In this document: in pieces, positions 45,553 to 58,332 of the stretch
How the letters are laid out: each line of letters begins with the position of its first letter
Position numbering within the stretch: position 1 is the stretch's first letter
From: Hypomesus transpacificus
Taxonomy: Eukaryota; Chordata; Actinopteri; Osmeriformes; Osmeridae
Assembly (NCBI RefSeq): GCF_021917145.1
Contig: NC_061072.1
Coordinates: 12,860,133 to 12,924,132 of the forward strand
Length of the DNA: 64,000 nucleotides
Direction of reading: 5' to 3'
Notes under the pieces: model-generated
What the model saw: the letters and a program-made list of their open reading frames with translations, nothing else
Database searches by the model: none
Told to the model about the DNA's origin: nothing
Program-made: the position numbers and the translations under genes

Positions 45553-47169
45553 GGGCAGTGGCAGCAGGCCAGAGTGGATGTGAAGCTTTGTGCTTAAAGG
45601 ACGATAATCCATGACGCTTCAACCTTGATTTTTTACAGCCAATGATTAAAGCTGCTCAGTTTAATAACTTAAGCTGCCATTTTAATTTTACCAACTGCAC
45701 ATACAGAAGTAGGAGGGGACAAGCCAAATTATGCATGGGAATAGGAAGGACAGGATGCACACATTCACACACACACACACACCTGCACACACACTGTCAC
45801 ACACACACACACACCACTCACAAACATCCCAGCCAAACTTGTCAGTTTGCCATTAAGATTTTAGGAATAATTTACGTAATATGAGTAACTGATTCATTAC
45901 ATCACTACTGTTGATTAATTGTGCATATACAAATCTAATTACCCTGAAAGCATACAAAGGCAAAGTCATATAGAAATTGGTTTATTTTTTTGTTTCGTTT
46001 TTCACTCCCCAATTTGGATTATAGGTTTAGTTGCGCTATTTTTGTTACTTCTCTCATCCATACTAGTTTTCTCTGTGGATCATGGGTACTGATTCTGAAC
46101 AGACTGACTGACCAAACTGATTCCGACCAGACTGACTCTGACCTGTGATGCCCGTGATAGATGGCAAAGCTTTGAACATTAAGGCATTCAGAACTACGTA
46201 ATTTGTCACCAGAAAAGAGTGCATGGTCATGAAGGAAGGTTTGGTCTGATTAGTGAGTGTGCATGTTATGTGACGACTGCAACACTCTCCCATTTTGGCC
46301 ATCATCATCTGTGATGACGACAAACTGGGATTATCGAGCACAAATCTCCACTTTCTGCCGACGTTAAAGAGATGTAGCGATGTAGAAACAGAAAGATGAT
46401 GGAGGGATGTGAGTGGAGGACAGAGAGATGATGGAGAGACTCTAATGGAGCACTAGAGGGAGGTGATTTCAGGATATGGAACAACAGAGTACTCTCTCTC
46501 TTTCCCTGGCTGCGCCCACAGGCATAACTGTTGGCCCTGCCATTTGTCACCATGGGGACAGGAGCACTAAAAGTCGCCATCTAGAGGCCAATTGTGAACT
46601 ACTACTGACAGTCAGGGATATTTGTGAGCTTCCTTGCTTGAAAGCTTGAAATAATGTGTCAAATGGCTGGATGGAAAGGAACATGTGAGATAAAAGAACT
46701 CCTACAGATCAGCCTGGCTTGGGGCGGGGCTGAGAGGGGCAGACAGAGGTGATGTTGAACTGAAACAATCCCACTCCTGTTGGATTTACAGGAGTGCTGC
46801 GACAGGAAGTGTCCTAGTTCCTCATCCTGTCACCATGCCATGCTGCATGCTACAGCTCTCAATGTTCTTCTGTTTCTGATCACTTGTTCCTATGTGGCTG
46901 CCATTCTTCTTCACACAATGTTGGTTTCCTGAACATCAGTCATTACTGCTTTTGGGCATTGCCAACCAGCCCTTCCAACCATAACAACCGCGAGAACTGT
47001 GTCCAGCACAATAAACCTCTTTGTTTGAAGAAACCTTTAAATCTGTCACCACTGGAGAAACGAGCAGGGTGTCAAGGGCTGGCCAGGCGTGGTGGGAGGA
47101 AGGGCCCTCCCTGCTGACCCTGGCCGGCTAGGCAGCGGGGACATTGTTGGGTCTGGAGAGGGCCAGACA

Positions 47170-47345
47170 GCTTCTGTAGACAGGCTCATTCTGTAGTGAG
47201 GGTCTGGGTCTGGTTCTGTAGACATGTTTGGTTGCGTAGAGAGAGAACTAGGAATGGTTCTGTCGAGAGGGGCTGGGTCTAGGTCTGGTTCCGTAGAGAG
47301 GGGCTGAGTTTCGGTCATGGTCTGGCTCTGTAGAGAGGGGCTGGG
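47170..47345. repeat. Imperfect tandem repeat
   Basis: Units resembling 'ggttctgtagagaggggctg' recur five or six times with variable spacing. A 151-codon reverse frame with LSTEPDPDP-like repeats is explained by it. Confidence 0.7.
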
Positions 47346-48977
47346 GCTGGATATCTCAGCAGCACAACTTCTAGAAATGGTCAGGTAACCAGACCCTGCC
47401 ACCATCCTCCTGAAAACAGACTCCCTGTGGATGATTCCTAATGAGAACCATAACTCTAACCCTGGGGCAAAAACATTGAGGAATTCCAATAAGTTCTGCA
47501 ACTTCTTGCCCCAATAAACATTGAATCAACATTGACCATGAGGATTAAGTGTCCTCTTGTATTTCCTGCCACTGGAAGCCACTAGCACAAGTATTTTTGT
47601 TATCATCCAATCAGAGGAAGGATATTAGGGTTTACCCTTTGGCTGTCCCTTCACTCCTGGGCCAGTGGGACATTCTTCTGGGATATTCTCCTGAAGCCGT
47701 AGAAGACAACTAAGTTCTGATGCTTCTCCATTTTAAAGTTGCTAAACAGAACATTTTCGGTCCACTGTTTTTTTTTTCAATTTTTGGTGCTCACAATAAA
47801 AAAGTGTCGTACAAAATGTTGTAGAATAGACAACGAATGCACCAAATGTGGTCATATTTCACCCCTCAGGTGCATTCAGTTTACAGTATTTACAGGTACT
47901 TACCAAAAACGGAGAACAGGAGGAGAACAGGGCAATGTTTATGAATGAAAATTGTCTCCTGAATACGACGTGGCTAAACAGGCCAAGAAAGTCATTCTCT
48001 GAGTTGCACTATGAACATCCACAGTTTCCAACTTCAATGTGTCTGACATATGACTTTCTTTTTGACTCATGTTGAAACATTATCAGTAAATGTCACAGGG
48101 ACAGCTGGTTAGTGAAAGAAGGCAACATTGACATTGACTAATTTATTTTATCCAAGTGTTTGGAAATCCCAAGCCAGACATCACAACTGATAAACTGTGA
48201 AATAGTAAGAGGGTATTACACAAGGTTTCCAGAAACTTAGAATTTTGAAACAGGCTTCTTTGGAGCTGTCCAGTTGAGAGTACTTTTACATTTGTCCCAA
48301 ACCCGATTACGCCACACTAATGCATTTTTAATACAAAATGTCTTGATATTTTATGAACAGGCTGTCCATAAATCCCTGGATGAGCCTGTGCAGAAGTGTA
48401 ACTGAACTGTAACTCAAACCTCAAGTGAAGCGCAGTGTTCTGCTGCTTGTGAGCATCACAAGAGATGGAGGCACTCACAGCCTCGCAAGCTGCTTGTTGC
48501 TCAGCATTCTGTCAGGGCTGTTTGTTCCCGACACTATATTGTAATAGAACAGTTGACACTTTGACATACAATACACACACACACACACACAGACACACTA
48601 TTTATAAACTATATAACCTATACACACAACTCTGGTCACCACTGAGCACAGGCCTTATAAAACCAGCTGACTGTGACAGTGCTATTTTAAAGCCCATTGC
48701 AGAGGTGTGAAGTGATTTATTCCGTATCAGATTCATTGAACCTAACTGCCTGCCAGCCTTGCCCATGCTGACGCCGGGTATCTGGGGGGCACCTGGGGTT
48801 GAGTGTGTGTGTGTGTCTGTATGGGGGCATTGTTCAGAGCTGTTCAGAGTGTGGGCAGAGGGCGTGGATGAACAGAACAACCCATCCTGTTCTCTCTCTT
48901 ATCCTCTCTCCCTTTAGTAGTCCTGGTCCCTCTTCCCCTTCCCAGTACTCTGGCGTGCCCAGCTCTCATCCCAGCCA

Positions 48978-49180
48978 GATGAGGGCAGAGGAGAGAGGGG
49001 GAGGGCGGAGGGATGGGGAGGGAGGAGGGGGAGGGATGGGGAGGGAGGAGGATAGAGGGGGAGAGAGGGAGGAGGGAGGGAGGGAAGGAAGGAAGGAGGA
49101 GGGGAAGGGAGGAGGGAGGGAGGGAGGAGGGAGGAGAATAGTGGGAAGGTGGTGGAACATGGTGGAAGGGACACAGTAGG
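48978..49180. repeat. GGGAGGA-type purine minisatellite
   Basis: About 200 bp of G-rich purine sequence with degenerate 'gggagggaggagg' units on the plus strand. Open in several frames on both strands, which I attribute to composition. Confidence 0.85.
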
Positions 49181-50564
49181 GTGGGGGGCAGATGACACAT
49201 TGCTGGCTCCCAGATCTGACGGCTAAGAGGAAGGGAGGGGTCATGGGGAAGTGGGATATCACCATGCCCTCCACCCCTCCCAGCTCACAATGGTAATGCA
49301 GTTACAGAGACTAAGGATCAGCCAGTTACCCTGCAAGTCAGCCAGCAAGGTTGGTAGTCAGTCAGTCAAACCGCAAGCCAAAAAGTCTGTGATTTAGCTA
49401 GCTAACCAGTTGGTGAGCCAACTTTTCAGCCAGCCAACTAGCCAGGGACCTAATGTGTCGGTGGTGACAGGATAGTCTCTGGTGTCTTACTGCACCAACT
49501 CCCTAACTGATGACAACAGGATCCTGGGTGATGCAACTCCTTGACTCTCTGCTCTGTACTCCCCCTCACCCCACTCCTTACCCCTCTAAAGCAATGTCAT
49601 TCCCAGAATGCTCCATTCCAGAGGAGGTAAAGTTAGCGCTCCCCAGGTGACAAGGTGTCATAACCGGTGCCCCCACCACACACACACATACAAGCTGACG
49701 TAATGCTGTGTTATAATTCTGCAGTATGAGGGTTGCTAGGCAATGCAAATACAAACCATAAATAAACCACTAGCCTTTGCGGACTGGATATAAATACGAG
49801 ACTTGACATCAAGACTTACTTTGGCACTTTGGAGATCTCTAATTGACTGTGACAAAATGTCATTACACATAATGAACAGGTAATAAATAGGACACTAGAA
49901 GGATGAAGGGCAGAATATTACATATAGAAGAACATTACATAAGAGAATGGTTGATGCTAGCATTGTGAAAACTGTTGTGGACACTAAGAGTAGGAATACT
50001 TAAGTATAATGTACCTTGCAAGGGTGGCAAGTTAACATTCTTGAACATTGAAAGTATGCATACCAAACAGGATAGAAGTATCGAGTTTTACTTTTTTTAC
50101 ATTTCATCACTGTAAAGTCACATAGGCCTATTTATCAACAAAACATGAACTTGCCGTACCTTTAATGTTCTTTTTAAATGTCAACATAATAGCAGCAAAT
50201 AGATTCACAGACACAATATCACTCTATACATAAACATTATCAACAAAACGGTCCATCACTCAACGACTTGATTCTCCCAGCCATAGACGGCAAAAAGAAA
50301 GGACTGCATGACAGCTCCTCAAAAGCCCAAACATCTTGATCGCCCCCAGTTGGTGGGCTACAGTATGGGCCACAAGTCCCGCCCCCTCCATGTTAGAGGA
50401 TGGGACATGAGCCAAACTAAAGAATCATCATTTTTTTGAAGACATCCAAAGATGCTTTCAGTCATATTAGGTAGCTCTTATCACGCTGATGTCTGTTCAA
50501 GTGCTCTTTTTTTTGGATCAGCGTTTTGTGTTGGTTATTTGACTATATAAAAAGGGATTAGAGT

Positions 50565-50780
50565 GTGCTCGCGATTGGGTCGGGCGAGTGTATGGGAGGG
50601 ACCTCGATACCGCGGCTCCACCACCAGATCACTACAGCGCAGACTCTGGCTCCAAATGACATCACCAGTGCAAGATGGCAGCACCCGGATCCGGGGATAT
50701 TTTGGCTTTCATTTTTGTACAGTGGGAGGAAGCGGAGACGCGTCGTCCATTCTTTTTACAGTCTGTGGTCCCAGCTCATG
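50565..50780 (+). repeat. Probable interspersed repeat
   Basis: Contains 'aagatggcagcacccggatc', 'tattttggctttcatttttg', 'gtggaggaagcggagacg'-like sequence and 'tttttacagtctgtggtc'. I recognise these phrases as a recurrent fish repeat rather than a gene. The class is not assigned and the ends are approximate. Confidence 0.4.
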
Positions 50781-51104
50781 AAGAAGAGAATCCAGGGAAG
50801 GCCTCACCCATCCTGTCTGTATCTACAGCTAGTCCAGCCATCCATCAGTCCACATCTGGACACAGGGGGAATCAACCCTAAACTAACTAACAAACTTTCC
50901 ACTGTAGGACTTCTCTCCATCCTCTCTCCCTTTCTATCTATCTACCCTCTCTGTCTCTCTCCTTCTATCCCTCCTCTCTCTCTGTCTCTCTCTGTCTGTC
51001 CATCCTCTATCTCTTCTTCATGATCCGAAGGGAACCGTTACCCCTTTTCCCCCAACATATCCATCTCTCCAACATCTTCCTCCCTCCATCTGCTCCTCAA
51101 ACCC

Positions 51105-51572
51105 TCAGGCCATGGCTCCCTGCCCAGCCATGAGAGCTGTCTGGCTCTCCCTCCTCCTCTCCCTCCTCCTCCTCCCCTGGCGGGCCCTCCAGCAGAGCAG
51201 GCTGGAGCCCAGGAGACCCAGCCCAGACGCCAGCAGCACCAGGCCCAGGACTGAGATGGTGGATCCGTGGGAGTTGAAACTGTATGCCACTGCCGTCACC
51301 ACAACACCGGCGATCAGAACCACCACGCCAAACGGTACCGTGCAACGGTAGCAGGACAGCTCCGCCCCTCCCGTGGCTGCAGTGAGCTGGACCTCATTGA
51401 TTAACGGCACGGTGGTCACTAGGCCGTCGCTGCTACGGTCCTTGTTGTTCGGCTTCTCCTTAGATTTCCTGTCTGACGCCGCCTGACCCGTTGTCATGGG
51501 AACCTTGGTTGAGGGTTTGCTTGCCGGGTCGTCAGGAAGGGAGGGTTTACCTGCCAGGAAGAGGTGAGCCAT
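51105..51572 (-). CDS. tmem100: TMEM100, two-pass membrane protein
   Basis: TMEM100 is a small membrane protein downstream of BMP9/BMP10-ALK1 signalling in endothelium. In sensory neurons it tunes the TRPA1-TRPV1 complex. The frame from ATG 51572 gives 155 aa (human 134). The diagnostic stretch runs from LVTTVPLINEVQLTAATGG through ELSCYRC, membrane helix 1 (about 79-99), AYSFNSHGS, helix 2 (about 106-127), LLCWRARQ and the basic tail with RRRESQTALMAGQ, all closely matching human. The extreme N-terminus (about 1-50) is not conserved. The frame stays open upstream through a 36-bp repeat to an acceptor at 51814 or 51806, so the true start could lie further 5'; I take 51572 because no earlier in-frame ATG lies in the predicted exon. 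Confidence 0.93.
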   Translation of the reverse strand: MAHLFLAGKPSLPDDPASKPSTKVPMTTGQAASDRKSKEKPNNKDRSSDGLVTTVPLINEVQLTAATGGAELSCYRCTVPFGVVVLIAGVVVTAVAYSFNSHGSTISVLGLVLLASGLGLLGSSLLCWRARQGRRRRERRRESQTALMAGQGAMA

Positions 51573-51814
51573 CTGGATGGCTGATCTGGATTCAACTGAG
51601 GATCCTGTGTGATCAGCTGTTCTGGGTTCAACTGAGGATGCTGTCTGATCAGATACTCTGGGTTCAACTGGGGATCCTGTCTGATCAGATACTCTGGGTT
51701 CAACTGAAGATCCTGTCTGATCAGCTGCTCTGGGTTCAACTGTGGATGCTGTCTGATCAGCTGCTCTGGGTTCAACTGTGGATCCTGTCTGATCAGTGGT
51801 GTCAGACTGAAAAT
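51573..51814 (-). repeat. 36-bp tandem repeat in the TMEM100 leader
   Basis: Six or so 36-base units at 51565-51800, e.g. plus strand 'gatcctgtctgatcagctgc' followed by 'tctgggttcaactgtg'. In the TMEM100 frame each unit reads as a 12-residue repeat (DQTGSTVEPRAA, with variants). All units are exact multiples of three and contain no stop. Acceptor candidates 'tttttctgcag' and 'gattttcag' put the exon start at 51814 or 51806, so the repeat would be in the mature mRNA. Confidence 0.85.
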
Positions 51815-52705
51815 CTGCAGAAAAAGGCAGAAAAAATGACAGCCTCAGATGAACCAACACATGACAGGAGTGGGAAAGAGAGATAAGGAGAGAGCAGAAA
51901 GATGGAGCCAAAGTGTTCTAAGAACATGTTGGTTTTACTGAGTAGGTCAGATTGGAATTAAACCTGAAGCACTACTCAGAACTGAGGAAAAACACATCCA
52001 CTTTACAGTAATAGGTCATTCATTCAAATTGTAAACATGTATGACCTAAAGTGGGTAGGTACAAGGATGAGCTGATAGGAAGAAAGTAGACATTGCAAGT
52101 GAGAGACAAAAGAGGACATTTGTGTTTGTAGAACCTCTAGAAAGATGGGGATGAAAGTTCTACTTCAAACTACTGAAGATATATTTAAAACGATTTCACC
52201 AATTTGACCTAATTTAAGCTCATACGCATTCGGCTCAGAGAGGATGCATTAGCATCTGCTGTATATTACAGAACACATTACACTGAAGCTCGATGTGTGC
52301 GAACGGAGGTAAAGTTATCACCGGATCTGTTGCTTCAAGTTGGATTTGAGGCTGGTGCTGCGCGAGGCATAACTGTCCAATTCCCCGGAGAGCAAAGTCT
52401 AACGTTTCCAACATCTCTGTGAAACCAGAGCTTGGAGATTTTATGGACGCTTCTGTCTAATGATGAAATTAAAGATATGAGTTATAAACACTGTATGACG
52501 TAGGACAGTTTATGTTGCGGTTAGGGCGGGAGCTCCTATCTGCAGGTAGTCTGTCTGCCTGTTGCGTTGCGTAGTCTTTACTGATACAGTTGGGATGAAT
52601 GGCACGCCCAAATAACGGAATTTATGAGTACTATATAGAGCAACCCTAAATTAGCAACTTTCGACTCTAGACTCATTTGTAAGTGAATGAATGGATAACA
52701 CTTAC
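51815..52705. other. Probable TMEM100 intron
   Basis: About 0.9 kb between the predicted acceptor and the donor at 52705. No repeats or coding signal stand out. Confidence 0.4.
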
Positions 52706-52980
52706 TGTTGGTAAGCGCCCTCCATGTCTTCAGTGTTCTTCAACGCGTATGATAGCCTTCTACTCATCAGCTGGTGTCCGTCCAGCACCAACAAGGATGA
52801 TACTGCTTCCTTCACACCCTTCTTGTTGTTAGGATTCTGATAACGTCGCAGTCGTATTCGAGGAATGATATAGTTCTGACTCCTTCCCTCTCTTAATCTC
52901 TCCCTCAGCTTTTCTGCGACGTTCCTTGCGCGTATTCGTGTCTAGAAAGTCTTTAGTTGGCACGGCTCAACATCGTCTAG
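52706..52980 (-). other. Probable TMEM100 5' exon
   Basis: Minus strand ends with a consensus donor 'CCAACA|GTAAGT' (exon edge 52706). Just before it an ATG at 52725 opens a short frame (MEGAYQ). Joined to 51814 that frame stops within five codons. Joined to 51806 it runs on, out of frame with TMEM100, through the repeat to a stop at about 51494. The 5' boundary is a guess. Confidence 0.4.
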
Positions 52981-55900
52981 TCTTAGAGGAGAGTGTGGGG
53001 ATATCAAAAGCAGAAGGTGGGAGTGTCTTGTAGCAAGGGGCGCAGACTATGAGCACTCTTGCCCTTACCTCCGAACGAGAAGGATAACTTTAACCCCCTG
53101 CACACTGAATGGAGAGACTGGGTCCTCTGCATATGTCATCAGCAATATTTAATTAAAATATTTTATTTGGGTTAGTGGTTATTGTGTGGGTCTGTGCATT
53201 GATGTGTTTGGCAATCTGTATGCATGTATGGAAGACTTCATGAGTGTATTCATGTGTGAGAGAAAGTGTGTATTATTTTAACCCCTATTTTCAGGGTCCA
53301 CTTGAGGGACACCAGCTCTGTGGTCTGTAGATATGGGGAGTAGCCCTGAGCCTTTCCTTCCTGCCCCTGCCTAGTCCCCTGACCTGCCCAGCCTCAGTCT
53401 TTCCATGGGGCTGAAGGAGCTCCACAGCTGCCCAGCTGGTTAGAACTTTGAACTGTGCAGGCTGAAGGTCTTTGCTCAGCTTCAGATCTCTGATAGAACC
53501 GGGGATAAGACTTTCCCTTCTCTTCTTCTCCCTATTCCCTTCATTTCTCATTCCCCCCTTTCGTCTTCTTCCTCCCCATAGTCTCTCCACCGCCTCCCCT
53601 CCTCTCCTGTCCTCCTGTCCCCCTGCTCCCCTTAGTCCCGGCACCTCCTCCCATTCCCCTCCTAGTTTCCTAGTCTCCATTCCACTAGTCCCTCCCTCCC
53701 TCCGTCCCTCCCTCCGTGATGTTGTAGTTTGGACATCTGGAGGGAGTTATCAGAGTGTAACACTGCCTGTGTGTTGGCCTAGATGATGGAACTGTCTGTG
53801 ATGTGAACTCCAGACACACTTCCCCCATCGCCGGTGGTCCAATGTGTTTTTTTGGGAGAGCGGAGACAAGGATGAGAACCACCTGTGGTCTGTCACAAAG
53901 AACACACGTTTCCTTCCTCTGTCTCTTCTAATTGTAGGCTGGGAGACACTCCTGCTCCCGCCTCTCATATGACTGGAGTTGCTGGACAGAGTCTTCGCTT
54001 GATGGGTCTCTCACCTCATTGGATTGATAGTCATATGTTGATAAGTAATAGCCAACTGTGGGTACACAGTGAATTGAGAAGCATTGTTCTCTAAATTCTT
54101 GATCTCCTGAGGTCTTCTCCTCAGCTCAATGTTATTAAATATCAATTTCATTAAAGTTTACTCTGACCATTTTTGCTCTGATGTAATCCTTAGAGTCAAA
54201 TAACTGCAATTCCATCATATTTGATTAATATGTATACACTGTTCAGTTTACCCTTCTTCCTTTACACCTAGGGGAATAGTTTTGGTTGTTTGGCCAATAT
54301 TAAAACCCCCTACATAATTGTAGGCATGAACAATGCAACATAATAGTATTGAGATACTGTAAATAATATTTTGGAGTCTACCATTTGAACATGTAAACTT
54401 TCAATCCGTCGCAACACTCACACCGACCTGGTGAATCTCTGCAGATAGCATAATATATCTTCTGAGACATCATCCAAACATACCTTACCATGTCTGTTCC
54501 AGCTGACGGTCTCTGTATTTCTTCTGTCCTTATTAATAAAGAAAAGATGGCACCCTGTTATTACTTTCATATTCTATTACTTGGTTATATTGACTGACCC
54601 TATATAATGTGACATATATAGGATATATGTGGATTGTGTTGTATGTTGTATGTGGTAAAGTATTATGCAATGTTATATAATATTGTGTTTGATATTCTCA
54701 GTGTGGTGTGATGTTGTGCTGGTTTCAGCCAGCTGCACTTGCTGGAATGCCTGTGGAGATGGCTTTGGCAGAGGCTAACTTGGTCCCTCTCATCCCCCGC
54801 TTCAAGGCCATTCGCTGGGGTACACTCACACAGATGTCCCCGTTTCTCTTTGATCCAGAGCAGGGGGCTCATGGGGTCTCTGCCACCCTGCTGGGCCCTG
54901 TGGTGGGGCGTGAGAGAGGCAGAGAAAGCCTGTCTGTTTACTTTTAGAAGGGGGCCCAGTGTGGAGGACTGGGTTGATGAGAGCTGCACTTAGCATTGTT
55001 TCAGTGTTAGAAAGTTATAAGTAACACATAAAGACAAAAACATCAAATTCCATATATCACACACACACATTTCTTTGTGGCAGACAGCACCATGACTGTC
55101 ACGTCAGTGGCACTCTGCACTCTGGCTTCCAGAACAGGGGTGATGACATCTAACTCTTCCTTCTTGAGAGTTCTGAGCCAATGACACCATGGATGAACAG
55201 TACACAGGCTTAGTGGGTCTGTTGGTTTCTTTAGATCTCAACGGTAACCAGCCGCTGACAATCCCATCTGTATTCTGACTCCCACAGACAGAGTGACACA
55301 CCCGTTCCATTGAAGAAGCAGATTCTACTTCCCCCCTCCCCTGTGACTACACGTCCCTGAGGGGCGCTGGTAATATGAAGTGGAGTTCTTCAAAATCATG
55401 ACAAGGGATTTGAAGTGCATGCTGGGAGTAAGGCTGATTACTCCAGCATCTGTGCAGAGGAGGCCAGGGGGAAGCTAACTCAGTAAATGTATGCTACAGC
55501 ACTCCGCTACAGTTTGTCACCATGGACCCATGTCCAAGAGCAAAAACAGGCTGGTCTTCTTAAGTAGAATCATCGTGAAGTATTTAGCTCAATAAAAAAA
55601 TGTTTATGACAATTTGTGTCCTACTTTGTGTTTGTGATCAGATTTGATCATTTGTTTGTTCGGTTTGTTTAGTGTTAAATCCCTCTGAATCCAGAAATCC
55701 AGAATTAAAACGTTGTGATGACGTTGACATTGCATTTGCGCAAACCTTGGTTTACTCAACCTAGGCTGTAGCCTATTATTGTGTTACCTGCGGTCAGTGC
55801 ACTCTCTCTGGCCCACTGACCTCTGAACTCTGACCTGCAAGCCACTTCCTGTCTACTTCAGAGAGCTGGTATATTTACACGAACAACCAGGAAATTAGGT

Positions 55901-56120
55901 AATCCCTGGTTGCCTTGCGGAATCCCCATGGAAACTGTGAATTATGGTGGTGTTTCCTCTCCTGTCGTCACTAGAGGGTCGCCAGGGAAACCTGAAACTC
56001 TGTTTCCATCTTTTGCTCTCTGTCCCTTTCTTTCCCCCAGTAACTCTTTCCCACAGCCTGTGCAATGCTGTGCAATAGCCCTTAGTCAAATCCTTTCTCA
56101 CGTTTGTACCATCCCTTTCC

Positions 56121-56151
<31 letters not shown>

Positions 56152-56152
56152 C

Positions 56153-56233
<81 letters not shown>
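56121..56233. repeat. (CT)n microsatellite
   Basis: About 110 bp of CT with CCC and TTT interruptions near its left end. Confidence 0.93.
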
Positions 56234-56237
<4 letters not shown>

Positions 56238-56354
56238 CTCTTTCTCCCTGTCTATATTAAACATAGTGTCTGACCTGTTTAAGATCGGGAGTATGCCAGA
56301 TGTTTCCTGGATGCAAACAATTTACAGTTTGTATCTCAGAGCCTTCCAGCCACA

Positions 56355-56913
56355 GACCGGTCCTGTCTGTATCTCCCACAGCCTCACAGAGACAGACAGG
56401 TCCTGTCCAGATCTCCCACAGCTTCACAGAGACAGACAGGTCTTGTCCAGATCTCCCACAGCCTCACAGAGACAGACAGGTCCTGTCCATATCTCCCACA
56501 GCTTCACAGAGACAGACAGGTCCTAGATCTCCCACAGCCTCACAGAGACAGACAGGTCCTGTCTGTATCTCCCACAGCCTCACAGAGACAGACAGGCCCT
56601 GTCTGTATCTCACACAGCTTCACTGAGACAGACAGGTCCTGTCCAGATCTCCCATAGCCTCACAGAGACAGACAGGTCCTGTCCAGATCTCCCACAGCCT
56701 CACAGAGACAGACAGGTCCTGTCTGTATCTCCCACAGCCTCACAGAGACAGACAGGTCCTGTCCAGATCTCCCACAGCTTCACAGAGACAGACAGGTCCT
56801 GTCCATATCTCACACAGCTTCACAGAGACAGACAGGTCCTAGATCTCCCACAGTCTCACAGAGACAGACAGGTCCTAGATCTCCCACAGCCTCACAGAGA
56901 CAGACAGGTCCTG
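56355..56913. repeat. 40-bp minisatellite, about 14 copies
   Basis: Unit 'cctgtccagatctcccacag' plus 'cctcacagagacagacaggt'. Copies alternate between 'ccagatctc', 'ctgtatctc' and 'ccatatctc' forms, and three copies have lost about seven bases ('cctagatctc'). The reverse and forward frames across it are repeat products. Confidence 0.95.
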
Positions 56914-57257
56914 TTTTTAACTTCAGATACTAGAGTGAGAGCTAAGGAGACATTGCACTGGAAACGTATATGATTTTCACTGCTTGCCCCCCACATTAAT
57001 CAATATGCAACAGGACACATTGAATATTATAACTCATATCTCTCATAAACATCTTATCTGTGAACAATGACAGAAAATATAACAAAACCAGTTCATTTTC
57101 TCTGGAAAGGTTATCACTGCTCTACATAACGGCAGGTCCATGAAGCCAAATAGGGCTGGCTCTCATAACAGTGGTACTGTGACATGCAACAATGGGACAG
57201 TGGCGCACTCTGGTGGTGCAAGTTTCAAACTACATGAAGTCGGAGAAAGACTAAGAG

Positions 57258-57288
<31 letters not shown>

Positions 57289-58332
57289 GGAAGAGAGGGA
57301 GAGAGGGAGAGAGATATAGAGAGAGGACCATACCAAGGTGGCATTAACACAACCACATTTCATTGGTTCTGAATATGTGGTAATTTACATAAAACATGAG
57401 GTGATGAAATTTCAGTGCTCTACTATTAGTTACATAACAAGTTGTATGACATTTGGATGTGGTCCATGGAACAACAGCATATCGTCATACAGTGTTGATT
57501 CCACAAATAGGCTCACATTTTGACCCTCTAGTCTGAGGTCAGTTAATCTCTGAAATTAATCTGATTGGATGATTGCTGTTTTGATAATCCAACTGCAGAT
57601 TTTCTCACGCACAGCCCAGAGATCATGTGAAGTTGGTCACCCCAGCTAAGATCTGGGTTAGTCTGCACAATATGGATAGTAGACTGTGTATTGTATTTGT
57701 CTGGGTCAGATTATGATACACAAGGCTACGTGGGTGAATACAGATTAAAAGAGGAAGCCCCAAATAAATCGATCTCGGTAAGCGATTGACAACTGTTATT
57801 TTTGACAACAATAAAGGAGAAGAGAAAACCGATTGAAAATTAGATGTTCAAATAGCCTCAGTGTCATTTGGCCAATCATATTTCCCTATCTTCTTTATCT
57901 TCTTAACTGTAATCACAGTATCCTACAACACCACCAGGTCCTAGTCATAGCCATGTGTTTGAGTATTCCAAGAGCTCCCTTGAGTAGGTCTACAGAAGAA
58001 CGTCACGTCAAGCATCAGTCCAAGGGATGGACTGTTTATCCCTAATACACAAATGTAATTGCCGTCACGTAATTGGGCGTGATTTGGGCGGATAGCCTTT
58101 AACGAGATAAATATTTCCTGTCCGTAGTTATCTGTTCCCAAAATGGTTCCTTTGAACTGATGTTGAAGGGCTACGCATATTGTGCGCAGAAGCCAATCCA
58201 AGGACAAATATAGACTTCTTTATCCTAACAGCAGGTTTTAGACCTCCCAGAAAACTGACCCGTGGACACTTTCTCCACACTTTCTCCCCTCGACCGGTGT
58301 CCGGCTCATCTTCACTTGAAATCTAATAACTG

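Larger units (their letters stand above)
52981..58332. other. Intergenic region between TMEM100 and the 58-63 kb gene
   Basis: About 5.3 kb with no supported gene. It holds a pyrimidine-rich stretch (53500-53720), a CT array (56121-56233), a 40-bp minisatellite (56355-56913) and a purine-rich GA patch (57240-57330). All longer frames overlap these or lack any family features. Confidence 0.5.

Noticed and set aside
47046-47501. 151-codon minus-strand frame with LSTEPDPDP-like repeats
   Set aside because: Follows an imperfect tandem repeat and shows no splice or family evidence.
48799-49274. Several overlapping long frames on both strands
   Set aside because: Purine-rich minisatellite composition suppresses stops; no protein features.
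53291-53786. 129- and 104-codon opposing frames
   Set aside because: Compositionally biased pyrimidine tract, open on both strands, no recognisable motif.
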